From JBNKHH01 sp050290245 (GTDB taxonomy: Bacteria; Pseudomonadota; Alphaproteobacteria; Rhodobacterales; Rhodobacteraceae): a stretch of DNA of 64,000 nucleotides. Each line of letters opens with the position of its first letter. The stretch's first letter is position 1. The translations under genes were made by a program, and so were the position numbers. The notes beneath the pieces were generated by a model. That model was not told the DNA's origin. It searched no databases and saw nothing but the letters and a program-made list of their open reading frames with translations. The stretch lies in NCBI GenBank assembly GCA_050290245.1, contig JBNKHH010000055.1, positions 8,159 through 72,158 of the forward strand, written 5' to 3'. Shown here piece by piece: positions 17,836-26,915 of this stretch.

Positions 17836-18831
17836 GTGACACATAAAATCAAACTCTTAGCAACGACAGCAGCAATTGTCAGCATCGCGGCCGCCGCGGC
17901 GGATGCGCAAGACAAGAAGACACTGGCCATCGTCGTAAAAGGTCTGGACAACCCCTTCTTCGAGCAGATCAACCTGGGCTGCCAGAAGTGGATGTCCGAG
18001 AACGCGGACAGCGAATATGAGTGCCTTTACACGGGTCCGGCATCTTCGGCCGATGAGGCCGGCGAGGTTCAAATCGTCGATGACCTGCTGACCAGCGGCG
18101 TTGCCGCCATTGCGATCTCGCCATCCAACGCGCCGGCCATGGCGAACCGGGTGCGCTCGATTGCACCCGACGTTCCGGTGATGACAATCGACGCCGACTT
18201 CCTGGCGGAAGACCGCGATCTGCGCACGACCTACCTTGGCACTGACAACTATCTGATGGGCGTCAAGATGGCCGAGGAAGCAGCCAAGCTGAAGCCCGAG
18301 GGCGGCACGGTTTGCCTCCAGCTCGGCAACGTCGCTGCTGACAACATCAATGCCCGCGCACAAGGTTTCCGTGACACGGCGGGAGGCTCGGACGGCATTG
18401 ACCGTCTGACCGGCCAGGGCGGATGGACCGAGATCGAAGGATGCCCGGTCTTTACGAACGACCAGGCCGATCTGGCCAACCAGCAGATGGCTGACACCTT
18501 TATCGCCAATCCGGATCTGGACGCGTTCATCCTGGTCGGTGGCTGGGCTCAGTTCGCCCCGCAGGCCTACACGCAGGTGACGGACCAGGTGATGGACAAG
18601 CTCAAGTCGGGCGACCTCATCATTGTCGCCGGCGATACATTGCCGCCGCAGACCAAGGCGTTCCGCGAAGGTCGCAGCCATGCCCAGGTCGGCCAGCGGC
18701 CGTTCGAAATGGGGTATCGCGCACCCGACGTGATGATCCAGTTGATCAACGGCGAGTCGGTCGATGATCCGCTTTATACCGGGCTCGACGTCTGCAACCA
18801 AAGTGATGCAGGCTTCTGCGCCAACAACTAG
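17836..18831 (+). CDS. Periplasmic sugar-binding protein of a CUT2 transporter (FrcB-like)
   Basis: A 331-residue exported binding protein starting with GTG. The signal peptide is about 24 residues, ending ADAQ. The mature part begins KTLAIVVKGLDNPFFEQ, the usual CUT2 opening, and two Rossmann-like lobes follow. Cysteines at CQKW, YECLY, GGTVCLQL, GCPVF and near the C-terminus could form disulfides. It is probably the partner of the single-domain ATPase and permease encoded on the other strand. A 10-bp hairpin follows the gene. Confidence 0.9.
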   Translation: MTHKIKLLATTAAIVSIAAAAADAQDKKTLAIVVKGLDNPFFEQINLGCQKWMSENADSEYECLYTGPASSADEAGEVQIVDDLLTSGVAAIAISPSNAPAMANRVRSIAPDVPVMTIDADFLAEDRDLRTTYLGTDNYLMGVKMAEEAAKLKPEGGTVCLQLGNVAADNINARAQGFRDTAGGSDGIDRLTGQGGWTEIEGCPVFTNDQADLANQQMADTFIANPDLDAFILVGGWAQFAPQAYTQVTDQVMDKLKSGDLIIVAGDTLPPQTKAFREGRSHAQVGQRPFEMGYRAPDVMIQLINGESVDDPLYTGLDVCNQSDAGFCANN

Positions 18832-18843
18832 GCCGCACAAAAA

Positions 18844-18868
18844 TACCGGCCCCTCCTCGGGGCCGGTA
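18844..18868 (+). terminator. Hairpin after the first binding-protein gene
   Basis: TACCGGCCCC (18844-18853) and GGGGCCGGTA (18859-18868) form a perfect 10-bp stem with a 5-base loop. No long T run follows. It may terminate in part or protect the upstream mRNA. Confidence 0.65.
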
Positions 18869-18883
18869 CCAGCCAAACCTGAT

Positions 18884-18899
18884 TTGGTAATATTAGCAA
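18884..18899 (+). promoter_or_regulatory. Second copy of the LacI-type operator
   Basis: TTGGTAATATTAGCAA matches the site at 16736-16751 at 14 of 16 positions, and the bases AACA are shared after it. It lies 64 bases upstream of the second binding-protein gene and after the hairpin, so a separate regulated promoter for 18963-22517 is likely. Confidence 0.65.
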
Positions 18900-18962
18900 A
18901 CAGATGACATTTCGCGCGCCATCGGGTGGGCGTTACTGGAACCTAATCTAGGAGCAAGAAAC

Positions 18963-19910
18963 ATGAGTATCGCAAGGACATTGGCCATAGCCGGGATCGC
19001 GGCGACGCTGGCATCCGGGGCCGTGGCACAAGAAAAGCAGAAGATGGCGTTCGTTGTGAACGCGGCGTCCGATTTCTGGAAACTCGCCGAGGCGGGCGTC
19101 AAGGCGGCACAAGCCGAACTGCCAGACTACGAACTGCAGTTCCGCTATCCGGCGCAGGGTACTGCCGCGCTTCAGAACGCCTTGATGGACGACCTCGTGG
19201 CGGCCGGAACAGATGCCATCATGATCTCATCGGTCGATCCCAAGACCTCGATCGACGCTTTCAATCGCATTGCCGGCCAGGTGCCGTTGTTCACGACCGA
19301 CTCTGACGCACCGGCGAGCAACCGGATCGCCTATCTCGGATCATCGAACACGCAGGCAGGCATTCAGGCTGGCGAGATCGCGGTCCAGGCCCTGCCCGAC
19401 GGCGGTCAGTGCATGGGCTTCGTCGGCTTCCTCGGCGCAGACAACGCAGTCGAGCGTATCGCTGGCTTCCGGCAGGCGGTCGAAGGATCGGGGATCGAAT
19501 TGGTCGATGTGCGCGGCGACGATGTCGACTTTGCGCGGGCCCGGTCCAACGTCGACGACGTCCTGGCTGCCATGCCCGAGATCAACTGCATGGTGGGCTT
19601 TTATTCCTACAACCCGCCAAAGATCTACGAGGCGCTGCAGGCCGCCGGGAAACTGGGCGAGATCACAGTCATCGCCTTTGACGAGGACCCGGTCACGCTC
19701 GGCGCCGTTCGTGCCGGTGATTTCGCCGGTACGGTCGTCCAGGACCCCTATCAGTGGGGCTATCAGGGGATGCACCTGATGGCGGATTTCCTGGCAGGAG
19801 ACAAATCCGGGGTTCCGGCAGATGGTCTGATCATCGTTCCGACAAAGGTGATCAACCAGTCGAATGTTGATGCATTCGAAGCAGAACTGAAAGCAAGGAT
19901 TGCTGGATAA
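18963..19910 (+). CDS. Periplasmic sugar-binding protein of a CUT2 transporter
   Basis: A 315-residue exported binding protein. The signal peptide ends near residue 22 (GAVAQ), and the mature part starts KMAFVVNAASDFWKLAEAG. The fold is shown by SVDPKTSIDAFNRIA, VPLFTTDSDAP and TVIAFDEDPVTL, typical of ribose/xylose-type binding proteins. It stands directly upstream of a double-domain ATPase and a permease, with which it makes a complete importer. It is not a close copy of the first binding protein, so the two systems probably take different sugars. Confidence 0.9.
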   Translation: MSIARTLAIAGIAATLASGAVAQEKQKMAFVVNAASDFWKLAEAGVKAAQAELPDYELQFRYPAQGTAALQNALMDDLVAAGTDAIMISSVDPKTSIDAFNRIAGQVPLFTTDSDAPASNRIAYLGSSNTQAGIQAGEIAVQALPDGGQCMGFVGFLGADNAVERIAGFRQAVEGSGIELVDVRGDDVDFARARSNVDDVLAAMPEINCMVGFYSYNPPKIYEALQAAGKLGEITVIAFDEDPVTLGAVRAGDFAGTVVQDPYQWGYQGMHLMADFLAGDKSGVPADGLIIVPTKVINQSNVDAFEAELKARIAG

Positions 19911-19932
19911 GCGGTGTCCTCCCGCTTAAAAA

Positions 19933-19969
19933 GGGCTGTGCGAGAGGCGAATGTCTTCTTGCGCAGCCC
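19933..19969 (+). terminator. Hairpin between binding-protein and ATPase genes
   Basis: GGGCTGTGCGAGA (19933-19945) pairs with TCTTGCGCAGCCC (19957-19969), with two G-T pairs. It lies between the binding protein and its ATPase gene, the same place as the hairpins at 18844, 35039 and 41581. Confidence 0.55.
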
Positions 19970-19992
19970 GACTCTCAGGAAGCACGATTCCC

Positions 19993-21489
19993 ATGAACAA
20001 AGCCGCCATCGATCTTGCGCTTTCACAGGTGACAAAGGTCTACCCCGGAGTCGTCGCTCTCCAGGATGTCAATCTTGACATCCGTGGCGGTGAGATCGTC
20101 GGTGTCATCGGAGAAAATGGCGCAGGAAAATCGACGCTGATGAAGGTCCTCGGCGGCGCCATCGCACCGGACGGCGGCACCATAGTGATCGACGGCGAAA
20201 GCCACAGCGCCCTGACCCCGCGGGCGGCGACCGACCATGGCATCGCCTTCGTGCACCAGGAATTGAACACATTTGCCAACCTGGATGTCGCCGGGAATGT
20301 CTTTCTCGGTCGGGAACTTGCCAGCCCCGGATTGCGCATGCTGGACAACCGCGCGATGGCGCGCGAAGTGCAACCCATCCTTGATTTGCTCGGCGCCCGT
20401 TTTGGTCCCGGCGATCCCGTTGCGGGACTGTCGATCGCCGACCAGCAGTTGATCGAGATCGCAAAGGCGCTTTCGATGGACGCACGCCTCGTCATCTTTG
20501 ACGAACCGACGTCAAGCCTGACCCTCTCGGAAACCGAACTTTTGCTCGACGTCATGCGGAAGCTGAAGGCCAAGGGCGTGGCGGTTCTGTTCATCAGCCA
20601 CCGGCTCACAGAAATAATGGACGTCGCAGATCGCGTGGTGGTGTTGCGCGACGGCAAGAACGCCGGCGGACTTTCCGGTCAGGAAGCGACCAAGGACCGA
20701 ATGGTCGAAATGATGATCGGTCGGAATATCGGGCGCGACGAGCACCACCGCTCGCACGCCACATCCGCCAAATCTCTGGAAATCGTCGGCGTGAGAACAA
20801 CAGCCTATCCCGCCGCGACCGTCGATCTGACAGTCCATGCCGGAGAGATACTTGGCCTGGCCGGCCTGGTCGGCGCGGGGCGCTCGGAACTGGCCCGAGC
20901 CATTTTCGGCATAGACCCGCGCCACGGCGGAGAGGTCCTGGTAAACGGCACAAGCGTGGCGCCCAACTCGGTCGGCGACGCAATTGGTGCCGGGCTTTGC
21001 CTTGTTCCCGAGAACCGCAAGGAAGAGGGCCTGCTGCTCGATTTCCCCATTCTCGACAATATATCGCTGCCGAACCTGCACACGATCAGCGAAGGGGTTT
21101 TCGTAGATCGCAAAGCAGAGGCCGGTTTGGGCCAAACCTCGAAAGACAAACTCAGAATCAAGGCCTCCTCGCTCGGCGAAGCCGTCGCCTCGCTTTCCGG
21201 CGGGAACCAGCAAAAAGTCGTACTGGCCAAATGGTTGGCGATGAACCCGGCCGCGATCATACTGGACGAACCGACCCGTGGTATAGATGTCGGAGCCAAG
21301 GGCGAGGTCTATGCCTTGATGCGCGAACTTGCCGAAAACGGCGTCGCGATTCTGATGATTTCCAGCGATATGGAAGAGGTCATCGGCATCTCGGACAGAG
21401 TGGCGGTAATGAATGCGGGCCGGGTGACAGCCTTGCTCGAACCGGAAGAACTGACCGAACAGAACATCCTTCGGATGGCGGTTGCGTGA
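19993..21489 (+). CDS. CUT2 sugar ABC transporter ATPase, double domain (RbsA-like)
   Basis: A 498-residue fusion of two ATP-binding domains. The first has Walker A GENGAGKSTLMK and VHQELNTF, Walker B LVIFDEPTSSL. The second has the degenerate P loop GLVGAGRSEL usual for RbsA proteins, the signature LSGGNQQKVVLAKWL and Walker B IILDEPTRGIDVG. ATG at 19993 gives the normal N-terminus. It couples ATP hydrolysis to the permease encoded 29 bases downstream. Confidence 0.92.
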   Translation: MNKAAIDLALSQVTKVYPGVVALQDVNLDIRGGEIVGVIGENGAGKSTLMKVLGGAIAPDGGTIVIDGESHSALTPRAATDHGIAFVHQELNTFANLDVAGNVFLGRELASPGLRMLDNRAMAREVQPILDLLGARFGPGDPVAGLSIADQQLIEIAKALSMDARLVIFDEPTSSLTLSETELLLDVMRKLKAKGVAVLFISHRLTEIMDVADRVVVLRDGKNAGGLSGQEATKDRMVEMMIGRNIGRDEHHRSHATSAKSLEIVGVRTTAYPAATVDLTVHAGEILGLAGLVGAGRSELARAIFGIDPRHGGEVLVNGTSVAPNSVGDAIGAGLCLVPENRKEEGLLLDFPILDNISLPNLHTISEGVFVDRKAEAGLGQTSKDKLRIKASSLGEAVASLSGGNQQKVVLAKWLAMNPAAIILDEPTRGIDVGAKGEVYALMRELAENGVAILMISSDMEEVIGISDRVAVMNAGRVTALLEPEELTEQNILRMAVA

Positions 21490-21518
21490 AGGCCCAGAGA
21501 TGATGGAGGTATTTTAGG

Positions 21519-22517
21519 GTGCAAAAGAAGGATATCGGACTTGCCGTTCTCGTTCTGACCGTTGCGGCGGTCGTGGCGACGCTGAACCCGCGCTTCCTCT
21601 CCCCGATCAACCTGTCTAATACCGCCAACTTGATCGGCCTTTTCGGGCTGTTCTCGATTGCCGAGGCCTTCGTCATCGTGACCGCTGGCATTGAGCTTTC
21701 CGTTGGCTCGGTCATTGCCCTGCTCGGCGTTCTCTTTGTCGATATGATCGTGAATCAGGGCGTACCTTGGCCGATTGCCATGGTAATCGTTCTGATCCTT
21801 GGTGGCATAATCGGATTGCTGCACGGCCTTCTGGTGACGCGGCTCAAGTTGCAGCCATTCGTCGTCACGCTTTGCGGGCTTCTGATCTACCGGGGCATCG
21901 CCCGGTTTTATACAGCGGACGGAACTGCCGGATTTTCCTTCGGGGACGAGTTTCCGATGCTCGAATGGCTGGTCTCGGGTCGCACGAGCGGTGTTCCGCA
22001 TTCAATTCTGACCTTTGGCGTCGTGGCTATCTTCTCGTGGTTTCTGCTTCATCGTACCGTCTTCGGCCGCCACCTTCTGGCAGTGGGAAAAAACGAGGAA
22101 GCCGCTCGGTTTTCCGGCGTCAACACCACGCGGGTCATCATTCTGGCCTATGTATTATGCGCAGTGCTGACAGGTGTCTCAGCCATCTTCTTCGCCATGT
22201 ATACGCGTTCGATCCATCCGGCGTCGCACGGAAGTTTCTATGAGCTCTACGCGATTGCCGCCGCCGTGCTGGGAGGCTTCTCGCTGCGCGGCGGAGAAGG
22301 CTCGATCGTGGGCGTGGTTCTTGGTGTCATCCTGCTTCAGGTCTTGCAGAACCTCGTCAACCTGCTCGGGATCCCGTCATCGCTGAATTTCGCCGTCATG
22401 GGGGGCGTCATATTGATCGGTGTGATCGCCGACACCCAATTTGGGCGTTACCGAACGGCCAAACGCCAGTCTGCTGCGCTGTCCAATATCCAGACCGCCG
22501 GAAATTTGCAGGAATAG
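21519..22517 (+). CDS. CUT2 sugar ABC transporter permease (RbsC-like)
   Basis: A 332-residue membrane protein with about nine hydrophobic segments and the family signatures TAGIELSVGSVIAL near residue 60 and LGGFSLRGGEGSIVG near 250. The GTG start lies 8 bases after GGAGGT. It ends the rightward unit epimerase-binding proteins-ATPase-permease. The family works as a homodimer in the inner membrane. Confidence 0.9.
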   Translation: MQKKDIGLAVLVLTVAAVVATLNPRFLSPINLSNTANLIGLFGLFSIAEAFVIVTAGIELSVGSVIALLGVLFVDMIVNQGVPWPIAMVIVLILGGIIGLLHGLLVTRLKLQPFVVTLCGLLIYRGIARFYTADGTAGFSFGDEFPMLEWLVSGRTSGVPHSILTFGVVAIFSWFLLHRTVFGRHLLAVGKNEEAARFSGVNTTRVIILAYVLCAVLTGVSAIFFAMYTRSIHPASHGSFYELYAIAAAVLGGFSLRGGEGSIVGVVLGVILLQVLQNLVNLLGIPSSLNFAVMGGVILIGVIADTQFGRYRTAKRQSAALSNIQTAGNLQE

Positions 22518-22706
22518 CAAACTGGCGATTGCCACGCGTCGAATTGCCCACGGCTGAGGACAGCATTTGTCGACCGGTTCGGCCTTCTGGAGGCTCCGGC
22601 ACCGCCGCCGCTACGATCAGCGCATTGCCCCCTCACCACGGTTCGATGCAGCAATTCTGTGCACGCCGTTCGGTCCGTCCAGAACGATCCTGCCGCGCTC
22701 GGTGTC

Positions 22707-24140
22707 TTAAGCTCGACCCGTCGGCAGTTCGACAATAAAAACCGCGCCCCTGCCGGTTTGCTGGGACAATTCGATGGCTCCGCCATGGGCAATGACGATC
22801 CTGTGGCAAAGCGCGAGCCCCAGGCCGGTCCCCTTGCCCGCCGCTTTTGTTGTGAACAAAGGGTCGAAGATCCGGTCGCGGATATCGGGCGGCACTCCCG
22901 GCCCGTCATCGATGAAACGCACACATACACCCGAACTGTTTGGCACGACTTCGATGCTGATACACGAACCCTTGCCAGCCTGAGACATCGCCTGCGCTGC
23001 ATTGGAGAGAATGTTCAAAAAGACCTGCACGATCTGCACTTCGTCAACCTGCAGCTTTGGAATTGCATCGGCGATATTCAGGTCGATCTTGATACCGTTC
23101 GACTGTTCGCTGGCCTCGAACGCTTCGACGGCTGTCCCAATCAGTTCGGACACCTCGTGTGTTTCAAGTTTCAAAGGCCGGTCGCGCGCCATCGAAAGAA
23201 AGGCGCGCACGATCCGCACGCAGCGTTCGGCGGCATGGGTCATGCGTTCGATCCTCGGGCGCAAGTCGTCGGCAATGTCTTCCTCCAGCAATAGATGGGC
23301 ATTTCCCACGACCACCGACAGGGGATTGTTCAACTCATGGGCAATCCCTGACAAAACCTCGCCAAGGGCCGACATCTTTTCCAACTGAAACAACTGTTTC
23401 TTCTGCCGCTCGATCTCGGTCGCGGCGCCGATCTGTTCGGACAGATCGCTGATGCTGGCAACGATGACGTCCTCGCCCCGGTAATCGACGATCCGTGCCG
23501 AGATCGTTGCCGGGAATGTCGCACCCTCCTTCCCACGCGCCGTGATCCGCATGTCGTCAATCCGCTCGGTCGGCAGCAAGGCCGCCAGGAAATCTGCACG
23601 CTCGGTCGGGATGGCAAAATGCTGTGCGCTGTCGAACCCCTTGCCGAGAAGTTCCGTGGCGGCGGGTGAACGATACAGGATGCGCCCATCCCCGATACCC
23701 GACATGATCAGGCAGGTCGGACATGCGTGAAGAACCTTCGACATCACTTCTTCAAGTTCGGATTCCGAAGCATCGTCCGCCGCCCCCACCGGCGTTAGCG
23801 ACACGACAAACCCGTCGTCGGACGTGCGTCGAAGCACGACGCGCGACCGCACACCACCGGCACCAGCAGCGGTGACTTCGGGTTGCGCATCGGGCCGGTC
23901 CAGATAGCGTTCTTCGATCACGCGCAAAACGGAAGCGTCAGCCTCGGACAAGATCGTCTTGCGCACGGCCTCGGACAAAAAGACGGTCCAAGGCGTTCCA
24001 TTGACAAGAAATCCGGCCAAGGGGCGCAATGCCTCGCGGAACGCTGCATTGCTGATGCGAAGAACGGCGTTTTCGTCGAAGACCGCCATGGGTTCCGAGG
24101 TCAGCTCAAGCGCTTCTTCGAATGTCAGCCCGTCGGACAC
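22707..24140 (-). CDS. PAS-domain sensor histidine kinase
   Basis: A 477-residue cytoplasmic kinase without visible membrane segments. Two PAS-like regions come first (SEPMAVFDENAVLRISNAAF and a second around residue 140), then the H box GIAHELNNPLSVVVG with His near residue 268. The N box follows (NILSNAAQAM), with G boxes DDGPGVPPD and GKGTGLGLALCHRIV. It has no receiver domain, and no response regulator lies next to it. The GTG start is 4 bases after the cyclase-like gene, so it belongs to the haemoglobin-cyclase operon. Its catalytic half closely resembles the kinase at 30215-32425. Confidence 0.88.
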   Translation of the reverse strand: MSDGLTFEEALELTSEPMAVFDENAVLRISNAAFREALRPLAGFLVNGTPWTVFLSEAVRKTILSEADASVLRVIEERYLDRPDAQPEVTAAGAGGVRSRVVLRRTSDDGFVVSLTPVGAADDASESELEEVMSKVLHACPTCLIMSGIGDGRILYRSPAATELLGKGFDSAQHFAIPTERADFLAALLPTERIDDMRITARGKEGATFPATISARIVDYRGEDVIVASISDLSEQIGAATEIERQKKQLFQLEKMSALGEVLSGIAHELNNPLSVVVGNAHLLLEEDIADDLRPRIERMTHAAERCVRIVRAFLSMARDRPLKLETHEVSELIGTAVEAFEASEQSNGIKIDLNIADAIPKLQVDEVQIVQVFLNILSNAAQAMSQAGKGSCISIEVVPNSSGVCVRFIDDGPGVPPDIRDRIFDPLFTTKAAGKGTGLGLALCHRIVIAHGGAIELSQQTGRGAVFIVELPTGRA

Positions 24141-24144
24141 CGGA

Positions 24145-25113
24145 TCATGCCCCGCCGCCGTCTTGCGCCGGCTCCGCTTCCAGAAGGGCCTGAATGGCCG
24201 CGTCTGCCTTGACCGACATGGCCGATGCCTGGCGGCGCATTTCCGAGGCCTCGATTACGGCCGGGCCGAAAACGTCGTAAACATACTTCTGGACACCTAC
24301 GACCGAGCCGATGACTTGCCCGCTGGCAATGCCGATCCGGATCCGCCACGGCAGTTTGTGACTTTCGTTGCGCCGCTCGATGTACTTTAGAAACCGCTCG
24401 GCCGCTCCTGCGACCGCACCGGCGTGATCGTGCCTTGGGTCCGGCACGCCAGCGACGGCGAAATAGCTGTCCCCCATCGTGCGAATGCGCTCGCAGCCAA
24501 ATTGCTCTCCGATCCGGTCGAAGGCCGTAAAGATGTCGTTCAGTTCGGACACGATCACTGAAGGATCGTTCGTCGCAAGCATCCCGGTAAAGCCCTCGAA
24601 ATCCGCCGACAGCACCGAGACCTGGTCAAATACGCGCGGCTCCACGGCGCCAAAGGATTTGAACTCCTCGTAGGCTGTCCGCGGCATCAGGTTCAAAAGC
24701 AGTTTTTCGACCTGTTCCTTCTCGCGTTTTATCTCATGCGTATTGCGCTCGACCATCATGGCGTAGGAGTCGATCATCGACTCCAGCTCCTTGATCCGGC
24801 TGATGTTCTGGCACACGAGGACGGCCAGATTTTCCTGCGCAAGAGCCTTGTTGAACTCGACCGCAACGACCATCGTCCTGCGGCCAATCTTGAACGACAC
24901 CTCGACGCTGTGGCGCCCGTCTTCGACCAGCTTTTTCAGCGCCGCCTTCAGATCCAGCGTACCCAGCTCAAGCGGTGCGTCCGCGTTCGCGGCACCGGTG
25001 AACCACTGGCCAAAGGTGTCATTGGCAAATCGCAGCGCACCGGTCTCGATGTCGACCAGCGCGACACCGACGCCGATAGCGCGCAAGAGCTGTTCGTTGA
25101 TGGCCTCGATCAT
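24145..25113 (-). CDS. Class III adenylate/guanylate cyclase homologue with PAS-like N-terminus
   Basis: A 322-residue protein. Residues 1-105 look like a PAS sensor, 110-155 form a signalling helix (LLLNLMPRTAYEEFKSFG), and 160-300 are a class III cyclase domain. The metal Asp residues are present (D171 in SADFEGFTG, D215 in RTMGDSYF). The base-recognition Lys/Glu position is Arg211, and Asp280 (YDVFG) is adenylate-type. The transition-state Asn and Arg expected in VNxASRM are Ile287 and Glu291 here (AVIEASEM), so the protein may be weakly active or a nucleotide sensor. It overlaps the haemoglobin gene by ATGA, and the kinase gene follows 4 bases later. Confidence 0.85.
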   Translation of the reverse strand: MIEAINEQLLRAIGVGVALVDIETGALRFANDTFGQWFTGAANADAPLELGTLDLKAALKKLVEDGRHSVEVSFKIGRRTMVVAVEFNKALAQENLAVLVCQNISRIKELESMIDSYAMMVERNTHEIKREKEQVEKLLLNLMPRTAYEEFKSFGAVEPRVFDQVSVLSADFEGFTGMLATNDPSVIVSELNDIFTAFDRIGEQFGCERIRTMGDSYFAVAGVPDPRHDHAGAVAGAAERFLKYIERRNESHKLPWRIRIGIASGQVIGSVVGVQKYVYDVFGPAVIEASEMRRQASAMSVKADAAIQALLEAEPAQDGGGA

Positions 25114-25478
25114 GAGCTCGACGCCTTGACCAGGGCGTTCCGGCGGATCTCGATCTGCGCAAGGATCGCCGCGGCATCATCTTCTTCGACCCCGAAATCG
25201 CCCAGGGCTTCGTCCACCAGTTCTTTCAGGCGATCAAAGTGCAGATCGCTGATCTTCATTCCCCGATGCGCCCCGGTGATGTGGGCATCGGTGAAAGACG
25301 CGGGCCCGCCCATCAGCGATGCCACGAACTTGGTCTGGTGGTCGATCAGCTTGGGCATGTCGGTGTTTTCAAAGAACGGCCCCAACTCATCGTCGTCGAG
25401 GATGTAATCATACAACTGCAGGACTATACGGCTCACGGTCGCGAAACCGCCGTACTTGTCGTAGAGTGACTGGCTCAC
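25110..25478 (-). CDS. Group 1 truncated haemoglobin
   Basis: A 122-residue 2-on-2 globin. It starts LYDKYGGFATVSRIV, keeps the Gly-Gly-Pro turn FVASLMGGPASF, and has the proximal His at about residue 71 (GAHRGMKISDLHFDRL). GTG at 25478 follows AAAGGAGAG by 6 bases, so the longer upstream frame is unlikely. Proteins of this group bind oxygen or nitric oxide. Its coupling to a cyclase-like protein and a PAS kinase suggests a gas- or redox-sensing or -protecting role, which is an inference. Confidence 0.9.
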   Translation of the reverse strand: MSQSLYDKYGGFATVSRIVLQLYDYILDDDELGPFFENTDMPKLIDHQTKFVASLMGGPASFTDAHITGAHRGMKISDLHFDRLKELVDEALGDFGVEEDDAAAILAQIEIRRNALVKASSS

Positions 25479-25585
25479 AAAACTCTCCTTTCGAAATTGG
25501 GCGAGGCCAACGAGACCGACCACGGTGTCGGGCAGCAACGCTGCCCCACAGCTGTCGCCAAGTTTCGACGTACCCCGCAGATAAT

Positions 25586-26746
25586 TCAAGCTGCGCGTGC
25601 TCGGGGAGCAAATTCGGCCGCCATCCACTCCTGTTCCTGACGCATCGCCTTTGCCAGGTCGTGGAAGGCCTCGGCAAGTTCTGCCATGGGCATGTCAAAG
25701 GCAGCTATCCGCTCGGTCACCGACCAGATGCCCTGTGTGACGCTGTCGCGCTGCGCCTGATACCTTGCCAAGGCGTCATCCCCGCCGATTGCGGCGGCAT
25801 TGGCCAACAATTCGGCATCGCGGAAAGCGTCGGTGATGCCGTGCGCGGTTACCGGGTCGCGGAAGTACCCCGCGTCTCCGACCAGTGCCCAGCCCGGCCC
25901 AGTGCAATCGCGGACAAAGCCGTTCACCCCGGCAAAGGCGCGCAAAGGCTCGGTCACCTCGGCGTCGGCCAGCATGTCACCAAAGCCAGGGCTGGCACGA
26001 GATGCCAGTTCGCGCAGCACCCGTTCATCCGTGGACCCTGCGCGCATCCCGCGCAACCGGTCCTGCTGGGTCGTGGCGATGACCACGGTGGCATTTTCGT
26101 TTGTCGGCATCGATCCGATCATGACACCCGGCGCAAAGAAAGCGTGGTTTTCCGTCAACGGTAGGCCTTTGAAATATCCGTACATATGGCCCAGGGCGTG
26201 CTTGGCTTCCTTGCGCACCTTGGCCCCGACCCGTCGCGCAAGTGTCGAACGGATGCCGTCGGCGCCGACGACCAGTGGCGCGAAGACCGTCACGTCCTTG
26301 CCCTCGCTGTCGGTCAGCATTGCACCGATAACGCGTCCATGGCGGTCGGTGACGACATCGCGAAAACTGACGTGGAAATGCACCTCGGCCCCGGCCTCAC
26401 TGGCCGCTTCGACAAGTGCCATGTCCAGCACGGGACGGCGCGGCCCCAGGATGCCGGGCATCCCCATGACCGGCTTCAGGTCGATGGGCAGCACGCGGTC
26501 GCCAAAATGCAGCGTGGTGCGCTGGATGCGGGGCGTGCCCAGGTCAAGCAATCGCTCGCCCAGACCCCAACGGGCAAGCTGGGCGACTGCGCCACGCGTC
26601 AGATTGTGAGAAGAAACCGTGTCCGCGCCGGGCTCGTTGCGTTCGACAAGAAGGACTTTCATTCCTTTGCGTGCCATCAACATGGCGGTTGCAGCTCCGG
26701 CGCAGCGGGCGCCGATGACGATAGCGTCATAGTGGTGTGCGTTCAT
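25586..26746 (-). CDS. FAD-dependent oxidoreductase (geranylgeranyl reductase/monooxygenase-like)
   Basis: A 386-residue flavoprotein. The N-terminal FAD motif is AIVIGARCAGAATAMLMARKG-like (third glycine replaced by Ala), the middle has VVGADGIRST, and the C-terminal FAD loop is WALVGDAGYFRDPVTAHG. This is the GR2/PHBH-type layout, and the substrate is unknown. ATG at 26746 follows AAAGGAGAG. The gene lies between the OsmC-type gene and the haemoglobin operon, all on the minus strand, so co-regulation is plausible. Confidence 0.82.
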   Translation of the reverse strand: MNAHHYDAIVIGARCAGAATAMLMARKGMKVLLVERNEPGADTVSSHNLTRGAVAQLARWGLGERLLDLGTPRIQRTTLHFGDRVLPIDLKPVMGMPGILGPRRPVLDMALVEAASEAGAEVHFHVSFRDVVTDRHGRVIGAMLTDSEGKDVTVFAPLVVGADGIRSTLARRVGAKVRKEAKHALGHMYGYFKGLPLTENHAFFAPGVMIGSMPTNENATVVIATTQQDRLRGMRAGSTDERVLRELASRASPGFGDMLADAEVTEPLRAFAGVNGFVRDCTGPGWALVGDAGYFRDPVTAHGITDAFRDAELLANAAAIGGDDALARYQAQRDSVTQGIWSVTERIAAFDMPMAELAEAFHDLAKAMRQEQEWMAAEFAPRARAA

Positions 26747-26915
26747 GGCGTCTCTCCTTTGGTGCGCCGTTGAAAAAGGGGGGCCGGGGCCTGGGTGGCC
26801 CCGGTGCGTCAGGCAATCCAGCCTTCGTCCTTGCGAGGCGTGGTCCTGGGAAGGGAAACCGCGCGGCGGATCGCTCTGGTGAGCGACCGGCCACGGGCCT
26901 CGTGCGTGGTCAGCC

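Noticed and set aside
22518..22706. Plus-strand continuation after the RbsC-like permease
   Set aside because: Only a short spacer between converging genes; open frames are shadows of the kinase gene.
26747..26915. Gap between OsmC and flavoprotein genes searched for a small gene or RNA
   Set aside because: Nothing beyond shadows was seen.
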